A DNA stretch of 5,286 nt from CAYXPG01 sp964564845 (GTDB taxonomy: Bacteria; Planctomycetota; Phycisphaerae; Sedimentisphaerales; Anaerobacaceae), in contig CAZMCN010000131.1 of NCBI GenBank assembly GCA_964564845.1, positions 1 through 5,286 of the forward strand. Reading direction: 5' to 3'. The notes under the pieces were generated by a model, which was not told where the DNA came from, searched no databases, and was given only the letters and a program-made list of their open reading frames with translations. The translations under genes were made by a program, and so were the position numbers. Below are positions 1 through 4,062 of this stretch, one piece after another (position 1 is the first letter of the stretch; each line of letters begins with the position of its first letter).

Positions 1-17
1 TCTTTTATCTCGGCCAT
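1..17 (-). CDS. xseB: Possible start of exodeoxyribonuclease VII small subunit (partial)
   Basis: Read on the minus strand, an ATG at 17-15 opens a frame beginning M-A-E-I-K before the window ends. XseB proteins are short (about 60-90 residues) and often begin with a similar charged stretch, and xseB commonly follows xseA in the same direction. The start would lie 47 bases after the xseA stop. Only five codons are visible, there is no clear Shine-Dalgarno sequence, and the ATG sits inside a GGC-CAT-GCC triplet palindrome that matches the adjoining repeat, so it could be part of the repeat. The call rests mainly on gene order. Confidence 0.3.
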
Positions 18-57
18 GCCGAAGCTTGTCGTGGCGAAGCCTCTGGCGAAGCCGGTT
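12..57. repeat. Short palindromic intergenic repeat with GGC-NNN-GCC units
   Basis: Three mini-palindromes of the form GGC-NNN-GCC lie at 12-20 (CAT centre), 33-41 (GAA centre) and 45-53 (GAA centre). The last two are part of an exact 10-base direct repeat, TGGCGAAGCC, at 32-41 and 44-53, with a 12-base period. GAAGC recurs at 21, 36 and 48. The block fills the gap after the xseA stop. It resembles dispersed extragenic palindromic repeats, but only one copy is present here, so dispersal cannot be shown. Confidence 0.45.
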
Positions 58-64
58 CGAATTT

Positions 65-1417
65 CTACTTCTTCGTCACCTTACTTTCAATCAACTTTTC
101 ATTTTCAAGTTCACTAACCAGCAAATCCCCGATTTTGACGTCTGCCGGGCTTCTCACTAAAAGGCCGGTCTCTTTATTGGTGGTGATACTGTATCCGCGC
201 TTCAGAACCAATTTCGGATTCAGGCCGGCTAATCGATTTTCCTTAGCCGTAAGCTGCATCCGGCAGTTGTTAATAACCGCCTGCATCGCTGTGTTCGTCC
301 GGTTTCTTAGATTACTTAGACTAATAGTTTTTTCTTTCAGCAGCCGATGCGGCTCAATCGTAACGATTTTTTCGTAACTTTTATGCAGCTTCTCCCGTAC
401 TTTGGTTAAAAGGTTTTTTATCGAGCCGGCAAGCTCTGCGCTGATTTCATCTAACTGCTGTTCCGCGCTGCGAACCGCAAAAAGCGGATTTCTAAATACC
501 GCACTGGCGAGAATCGTTTCAAGATTTTGCTGTGCCAGTTTCAGCTTTGCTTTTATATCATCTTTTAATTTATCTGCCGTAGCTGCCAGTTGTCCTGAAA
601 CCTCCTGCACATCCGGAACTGCTACTACCCCCGCTTTGGTCGGTGTTGAGGCCCGCACATCGGCAACCAAATCGGCAATGGTTATATCAATTTCATGGCC
701 TACCGCACTTATAACAGGAATCTCCGAATCAAAAATCGCCCTGGCCAGCACTTCTTCGTTAAAGGCCCACAAATCCTCTAATGCTCCTCCACCTCTGCCG
801 ACAATGATAATGTCGAGTCTGAGTTGTTTATTCCGTATGTTTACATCTCTTATAGCCGATGCAATTTTCCGGGCCGCTCCTTCCCCCTGCACCGGCACCG
901 GATACAGAAACAATTTCACACAAGGGAAGCGGTTATGAATACTGTCGATTATGTCCTGTACTGCCGCTGCTGATTCACTGGTCAATATACCTATGCGACA
1001 GGGATATGGCGGCAGCGGCTTTTTATATTCATCTTTGAAGAGTCCTTCGGCCAGCAGTTTTGCGTACATCTGCTCAAAGGCCAGTCGCAGAGCGCCCTTA
1101 CCTTCCGGCTGAAGCTTATCGACATAAAGTTGATACTTGCCCTGCGGCGGATAAACGTCGATATGGCCTGTCGCCAGAACCGCCATTCCATTTGCCGGCT
1201 CAAATGTGACCTTGGCAAAACTGCTCTTCCACATAACACAGCCAAGGACTGTGTTTTCATCTTTCAGCGAAAAATAGCAGTGTCCGCTTGTGTGGTGTTT
1301 CCAGTCGCTTATTTCCCCCGCCACTATCACTCGGGTCGGCAGCTTTTCCTCGAGGGCCGCCTTGATAAAGGAATTTATCTGGCTGACTGAATATATTCTA
1401 ATCTCTTTCTTTGCCAT
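65..1417 (-). CDS. xseA: Exodeoxyribonuclease VII large subunit
   Basis: This is the catalytic large subunit of exonuclease VII. With several small XseB subunits it degrades single-stranded DNA from both ends to short oligonucleotides in the cytoplasm, acting in mismatch repair and recombination. From the start used here the protein has 450 residues, close to the E. coli length. An N-terminal OB fold (about 5-105) carries VAGEIS at 32-37 and SGHCYFSLKD at 44-53. The nuclease domain carries GILTS at 143-147, GRGGG at 207-211 followed by EDLWAFN, and GHE-D-TIADLVAD at 240-253 followed by R-STPT. D155, R208, H241 and D244 match the conserved catalytic set. The rest is a long helical, probably coiled-coil region (about 275-400) that in this family binds XseB. 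The frame stays open upstream to TTG 1456 and ATG 1453, but family alignment favours ATG 1417, because homology starts at the I-Y-S-V-S-Q stretch and the upstream codons overlap the promoter. Identity is very secure; the start is fairly secure. Confidence 0.96.
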   Translation of the reverse strand: MAKKEIRIYSVSQINSFIKAALEEKLPTRVIVAGEISDWKHHTSGHCYFSLKDENTVLGCVMWKSSFAKVTFEPANGMAVLATGHIDVYPPQGKYQLYVDKLQPEGKGALRLAFEQMYAKLLAEGLFKDEYKKPLPPYPCRIGILTSESAAAVQDIIDSIHNRFPCVKLFLYPVPVQGEGAARKIASAIRDVNIRNKQLRLDIIIVGRGGGALEDLWAFNEEVLARAIFDSEIPVISAVGHEIDITIADLVADVRASTPTKAGVVAVPDVQEVSGQLAATADKLKDDIKAKLKLAQQNLETILASAVFRNPLFAVRSAEQQLDEISAELAGSIKNLLTKVREKLHKSYEKIVTIEPHRLLKEKTISLSNLRNRTNTAMQAVINNCRMQLTAKENRLAGLNPKLVLKRGYSITTNKETGLLVRSPADVKIGDLLVSELENEKLIESKVTKK

Positions 1418-1427
1418 ATTAATCGCA

Positions 1428-1456
1428 ATTATAGTCCTCTCAAAACAATTCATCAA
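1428..1456 (-). promoter_or_regulatory. Predicted sigma70-type promoter of xseA
   Basis: On the minus strand, TTGATG (1456-1451) is followed after exactly 17 bases by a perfect TATAAT (1433-1428). The expected transcription start falls at about 1421-1420, only three or four bases before the chosen ATG at 1417, so the mRNA would be nearly leaderless. This fits the lack of a well-spaced Shine-Dalgarno: the only purine run, AGAGGA at 1440-1435, ends 17 bases upstream of the ATG. A full TTGACA at 1463-1458 has no -10 at a suitable distance. Confidence 0.45.
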
Positions 1457-1460
1457 TTGT
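1445..1460. repeat. Perfect inverted repeat over the xseA -35 region
   Basis: ACAATT and AATTGT form a perfect 6-bp inverted repeat with a 4-base spacer, overlapping the predicted xseA -35 hexamer. This is a suitable place for a repressor half-site pair. It is short and AT-rich, so chance is quite possible. Confidence 0.25.
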
Positions 1461-1588
1461 CAATCTTGCTCGATTCAATACTCCAGTGTGATTTGTTTTT
1501 ATGACGATATCAACCGCTGAATTTTGTCTCTCAATTGGCAAAAATAACGCAAAAAGCCCCTTATTTCGCCTAATTACCAGGAATTTCC

Positions 1589-1617
1589 TTGATTTGAGGA
1601 CCCTAATCTGATATATT
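1589..1617 (+). promoter_or_regulatory. Predicted extended -10 promoter of the C39-like peptidase gene
   Basis: TTGATT (1589-1594) and TATATT (1612-1617) are 17 bases apart, and a TG at 1609-1610 sits one base before the -10, giving the extended -10 form. The start site would be near 1624, leaving a leader of about 33 bases that contains the strong ribosome binding site. A small odd palindrome, AGGAA-T-TTCCT (1579-1589), touches the -35 and could be an operator, though it is short. Confidence 0.5.
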
Positions 1618-1640
1618 GGAGGCAGGATGAAGAAGTAGGA

Positions 1641-1647
1641 AAGGAGG
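1641..1647 (+). promoter_or_regulatory. Strong Shine-Dalgarno of the C39-like peptidase gene
   Basis: AAGGAGG ends nine bases before the ATG at 1657 and sits in a purine-rich run. It is the strongest ribosome binding site in the window and fixes the start of the peptidase gene. Confidence 0.8.
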
Positions 1648-1656
1648 GGGGTTAAA

Positions 1657-2484
1657 ATGAACCCCTGGCTTGAGACAATAGGCGTTATAATGGTGGCCCT
1701 GTCGGGTATTTTTCTTGGCAGGATATTTTCGAGCTTTCGAAAATCCTGGTGGCTGGCCGGCTATTTCTTCCCATTTTTGCTCATTGCGACCCTCGTTCTA
1801 ATAAGATTCTGTGATGTTCTTGCTTTTGTCGGGCCGTTTTACTGGGTCGCAGCAGGGCGGGGAAGGTTCGTCATTTTGGCCCTGGCCGTTACGATGGGCC
1901 TGACCACGCCATTGTCACGTCTGCCTCGCAGGTGTGAAAAAGTCTTGGTTTGTTTCCTGATTGTTATGGTTGTGTTTTGGTTTTCAGTTTTGCCTTTTCT
2001 TGCTCCCGCCTTGATTAAGAACGACCTGGCAAGTATCAAAACCACGCTTAGTTCGGAGGGAATTTGTTTTCAGAGCCGAGATTACACCTGTGGCCCGGCG
2101 GCGGCGGTAACGGCCCTTAAAGAGCTGGGGCTTCAGGCCCACGAAGGGGAGCTGGCCATACTTTCACGGACCTCTCCCTTCATCGGCACCGCGGCGGGTT
2201 GTCTTTCCGCTGCACTTGAAAATCGCTATGGCCCTGACGGCTTAAAAAGCCGCTACAGACGTTTTGATTCAGTCGCCCAGCTCAGGGATGCTCCAATTAC
2301 CTTAGCTATTATCCGCGACTTTTTCCTCTCGGACCACTGTGTTGCCGTTCTCGAAGTCTCGGACCATAAAGTCACCATTGCAGACCCTGTGGTTGGAAGG
2401 GTGTCGATGTCACACGAGCAGTTTGCAAAAATCTGGCGATTCTCCGGCATCGTCCTCAAAAGAGACTCCACTGGCAGCATTTAA
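1657..2484 (+). CDS. Membrane-anchored C39-like cysteine peptidase domain protein
   Basis: A 275-residue protein in two parts. Residues 1-120 are very hydrophobic, with probable membrane helices near 7-24, 31-50, somewhere in 53-87, and 96-118. Residues 134-268 look like a C39 papain-fold peptidase: Q139 comes six residues before C145 in a YTCGP-A-A-V-TALKELG context, H227 is in SDHCVAVLEV, and D243 is in IADP-V-GR. These match the oxyanion Gln and Cys-His-Asp triad of the peptidase domain that cleaves double-glycine leaders in bacteriocin exporters such as ComA and LanT. Here no ABC transporter or ATPase domain follows, so it is a stand-alone form. Arginine and lysine clusters at 22-29 and 88-95 suggest those loops are cytoplasmic, which would place the peptidase domain outside the membrane; this is inferred from charge only. 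The gene is monocistronic, with its own promoter, strong ribosome binding site and terminator, and is divergent from xseA. Substrate unknown; no leader-peptide gene is visible nearby. The fold is likely; activity is untested. Confidence 0.8.
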   Translation: MNPWLETIGVIMVALSGIFLGRIFSSFRKSWWLAGYFFPFLLIATLVLIRFCDVLAFVGPFYWVAAGRGRFVILALAVTMGLTTPLSRLPRRCEKVLVCFLIVMVVFWFSVLPFLAPALIKNDLASIKTTLSSEGICFQSRDYTCGPAAAVTALKELGLQAHEGELAILSRTSPFIGTAAGCLSAALENRYGPDGLKSRYRRFDSVAQLRDAPITLAIIRDFFLSDHCVAVLEVSDHKVTIADPVVGRVSMSHEQFAKIWRFSGIVLKRDSTGSI

Positions 2485-2528
2485 TCAAGATTTATAGTCC
2501 TTACACTATGGACAACCGTCTTTGAGGG

Positions 2529-2553
2529 GCTTGTCGCTGCGATAAGCTTTTCT
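2529..2553 (+). terminator. Intrinsic terminator after the C39-like peptidase gene
   Basis: GCTTGTCG (2529-2536) pairs with CGATAAGC (2540-2547) around a three-base CTG loop, giving eight pairs including one G-U wobble, followed directly by TTTTCT. It lies 45 bases after the peptidase stop codon and works only in the plus direction, since the minus-strand flank has no T run. It marks the gene as a single-gene transcription unit. Confidence 0.6.
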
Positions 2554-2635
2554 AAACTTGACTTTCATTTCTAAAGCGGTTTTTTCAATGCCATAATCGT
2601 GCATTCCAGAGAGTATTTACGTTTTTTTTTCTGAG

Positions 2636-2657
2636 CAGTGACATACATTTGTCACTG
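2636..2657. repeat. Perfect 8-bp inverted repeat after a T9 tract
   Basis: CAGTGACA (2636-2643) and TGTCACTG (2650-2657) are perfect inverted copies around a six-base spacer. A run of nine T lies just before it (2622-2630), on the wrong side for a plus-strand terminator and read as A on the minus strand. The spacing and symmetry would suit a dimeric regulator site or a small RNA hairpin. No gene start follows it closely, so its role is unclear. Confidence 0.5.
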
Positions 2658-2715
2658 TCTGGATTAATATTTAGCCAAATCATTCGCGATGGCTCATTAT
2701 GGTACACAAAACGGC

Positions 2716-2812
2716 GGCAGAGGTTATTGAGAGAGAAAAGTCGCAGAAACCCAGCTGGGCTAACTTCCACAGGAAGTAGGGGGGTAGCCCGGCCGGGGTA
2801 ATGTTTCACCCC
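2716..2812 (+). ncRNA. Candidate structured RNA, partly like a c-di-GMP-I (GEMM) riboswitch
   Basis: A nested fold is clear. ACTTCC/GGAAGT (2763-2768/2772-2777, ACA loop) sits inside GGGCTA/TAGCCC (2757-2762/2785-2790), extended outward by 2750-2756 with 2791-2797 (one G-U, one A-C mismatch). In order along the plus strand it shows GGCAGA (2716), TCGCA-GAAACC (2741), GGGCTAA (2757), a hairpin, AGG, then GTAGCC-CGG (2784). The c-di-GMP-I aptamer has GGCAAA, ACGCAAAGCC, CCTAA, a hairpin, and AGGTAGC-GGG in that order with similar spacing. Points against it: the usual GNRA-capped P1b hairpin is weak here, and the closing GGTA/TACC stem is not seen. GGGGT (2795-2799) can instead pair with ACCCC (2808-2812), giving an alternative hairpin followed by TTCTT. 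No good plus-strand gene follows; the element runs into the antisense of yhaM. The fold is fairly certain, the identity is not, and the minus strand (3' end of the yhaM transcript) remains possible. Confidence 0.35.
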
Positions 2813-2849
2813 TTCTTCGCAGAAAAGTATATCTGTGTTCGTACGCTTT

Positions 2850-3812
2850 TTATTCGATGCGTTTTCTGTAAAGCCGCGTCTGAAGAGCGTTTTTCCAGCC
2901 GGTCCAGTTCGAGTCGCTCCTGTCATTCTCAATCGCCGATGTTACCTGGTTTATCTTGGCGTCCAAATCGTCTATATAATTGACCGTAAATGCTTCAGCC
3001 GTCGCTGGCAGCTTCGGAGAACCGAACTCATATTGGCCGTGATGCGACAAAATTATATGACCGAGAGTGTTCATTGTTGTTTCATCAATCTCTTTGCCCT
3101 TTGCCGCCAGAGCATCAGCCTTCTTGTTGACCATTAGCAGTGTTTGAACGATGTGTCCGATTAGCTGGCCCGAATCGGTATATGAAAACGCCATATCGTA
3201 CGTAAGCTCTTCCGTTTTTCCCATATCGTGGAGAAATATCCCCGCCAGAACCAGATCCGCCTGCACCTGTGGATACAACGGCAGAATCACAGAGGCTACT
3301 TTCAGCATGCTGTGTGTATGCTCTAACAATCCGCCAAGATAGTTATGGTGTAGTTTTGTTGCAGCCGGCGCATCGCAGAACTTTTTCATCAGAGTGGTAT
3401 CAGCTAAAAACTCTTCGACCAGCGCCTTTAGCTGCGGATTTTTTACCTTTCCGACTATACTTTTTACCTCTGCGAACATCTGTTTGGTGTCCTTCTTTGT
3501 TTGAGCCAGAAAATCTTCAAGTGATACTTTAGCTGCATCGACGATGCTTATGTTATTTATAATGATTTGCAGATTATTTTGATAAAGCTCGCTTCTGCCC
3601 TGTATATGGACAAAGCCGGGTTTTGGCAGTGAGTTGTAAACCGCCTCGGCTGCCTGCCACATCCGCCCGTTCAGTTGTCCGCTGCGGTCTGACAGAAACA
3701 TTGCTATATACAAATCGCCTCGTGTTGTGCTTCTTAGAATCGGGTCGTGTATCATATAAACATCGTTGACTTCCTGTCCCGGCTCAATTTCACTGATAAA
3801 TTTATGTGCCAT
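2850..3812 (-). CDS. yhaM: YhaM-type 3'-5' exoribonuclease (OB fold plus HD domain)
   Basis: A 320-residue protein close in size to Bacillus YhaM (about 314), a metal-dependent 3'-5' exoribonuclease that trims RNA, and reportedly DNA, in the cytoplasm. The N-terminal OB fold spans about 13-92, with YIAMFLSDRSG at 35-45, GRMW at 49-52 and a VHIQGR strand at 68-73. A linker (about 95-145) leads to the HD domain, with H165 in LLEHTHSML, the HD pair H195-D196 in FLHDMGKTEEL, H220 in LIGHIVQ, H257-H258 in ILSHHGQYEFGSP, and a D281-D282-L-D284-AK stretch that completes the usual metal-binding set. All expected HD ligands are present, so it should be active. The start at 3812 has GGAG six bases upstream. 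It is divergent from proS and convergent with the peptidase gene, so it is probably its own transcription unit. The enzyme family is secure; the substrate in this organism is inferred from the family. Confidence 0.9.
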   Translation of the reverse strand: MAHKFISEIEPGQEVNDVYMIHDPILRSTTRGDLYIAMFLSDRSGQLNGRMWQAAEAVYNSLPKPGFVHIQGRSELYQNNLQIIINNISIVDAAKVSLEDFLAQTKKDTKQMFAEVKSIVGKVKNPQLKALVEEFLADTTLMKKFCDAPAATKLHHNYLGGLLEHTHSMLKVASVILPLYPQVQADLVLAGIFLHDMGKTEELTYDMAFSYTDSGQLIGHIVQTLLMVNKKADALAAKGKEIDETTMNTLGHIILSHHGQYEFGSPKLPATAEAFTVNYIDDLDAKINQVTSAIENDRSDSNWTGWKNALQTRLYRKRIE

Positions 3813-3818
3813 CGTTCA

Positions 3819-3822
3819 CTCC
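3819..3822 (-). promoter_or_regulatory. Shine-Dalgarno of yhaM
   Basis: On the minus strand GGAG, within TGGAGTGA, ends six bases before the ATG at 3812 and supports this start. Confidence 0.65.
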
Positions 3823-3860
3823 ATATTAAGGTTTTGCCGTGGAAAATCCTGTTTTTCAAA

Positions 3861-3889
3861 ATCATAACCCCTAACCGACATTTATGCAA
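3861..3889 (-). promoter_or_regulatory. Possible promoter of yhaM
   Basis: On the minus strand TTGCAT (3889-3884) precedes TATGAT (3866-3861) by 17 bases. The -10 matches consensus at five of six positions and the -35 at three. The start would lie near 3854, giving a leader of about 42 bases that includes the GGAG site. Confidence 0.33.
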
Positions 3890-3973
3890 GCTGTGATTTT
3901 TTCCGGCGACTTTCTTCACTATCATCGCCGCGAATTGAGAACAAAACCGCAAAACTCCACTTATGAAATAATC

Positions 3974-4002
3974 TTGCAACCCAATCCACTTTGGGCTATA
4001 AA
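3974..4002 (+). promoter_or_regulatory. Predicted promoter of proS with a palindromic spacer
   Basis: TTGCAA (3974-3979) and TATAAA (3997-4002) are separated by 17 bases, matching consensus at four and five of six positions. The spacer contains a 5-bp inverted repeat, CCCAA/TTGGG (3980-3984/3991-3995), around six bases, which could be an operator under RNA polymerase. The start would be near 4009, so the whole proS leader is the heptamer repeat. Confidence 0.42.
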
Positions 4003-4006
4003 CGTG

Positions 4007-4062
4007 CTGCGAAATGCGATTCACGAGTCACGAACCACGAGGTACGAAATATGAGATATAGC
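4007..4062 (+). repeat. Degenerate 7-nt tandem repeat running into the proS start codon
   Basis: Eight consecutive 7-base units can be laid out from 4007 with consensus NN(A/G)CGA(A/G). The four units at 4021, 4028, 4035 and 4042 all contain ACGA in the same register. The unit at 4049 reads ATATGAG and contains the proS ATG, and the unit at 4056 reads ATATAGC. The two outer units at 4007 and 4014 have GCGA. There are no indels. The repeat supplies the proS ribosome binding site and makes up nearly all of its predicted leader. Confidence 0.7.
4039..4042 (+). promoter_or_regulatory. Shine-Dalgarno of proS, formed by repeat units
   Basis: GAGG, followed by T, lies eight bases before the ATG at 4051. 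It arises at the junction of two heptamer units (4035-4041 and 4042-4048), so the repeat itself creates the ribosome binding site. Confidence 0.55.

Noticed and set aside
48..66. GGTTCGAAT resembling a tRNA T-loop
   Set aside because: The flanking bases cannot form the T-stem and no acceptor or anticodon arm fits around it; it belongs to the repeat end.
402..938. 178-codon plus-strand open frame inside xseA
   Set aside because: It is antisense to a confidently identified gene; its serine- and alanine-rich translation is what the complement of xseA codons gives. The same applies to the other opposite-strand frames within xseA, yhaM, proS and the peptidase gene.
2585..2932. 115-codon minus-strand open frame covering most of the gene-free gap
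   Set aside because: It overlaps the yhaM 3' end in another frame and runs through the foldable element, the 8-bp inverted repeat and the T9 tract. The translation has no recognisable domain and many arginine, cysteine and tryptophan residues, as expected from non-coding sequence.
3904..3930. CGGCGA/TCGCCG inverted repeat upstream of yhaM, considered as a terminator or leader hairpin
   Set aside because: The loop is 15 bases, no T run follows on either strand, and it lies upstream of the predicted yhaM start site.
3752..4024. 90-codon minus-strand frame across the yhaM start
   Set aside because: It overlaps the yhaM N-terminus out of frame, covers the divergent promoters and has no family resemblance.
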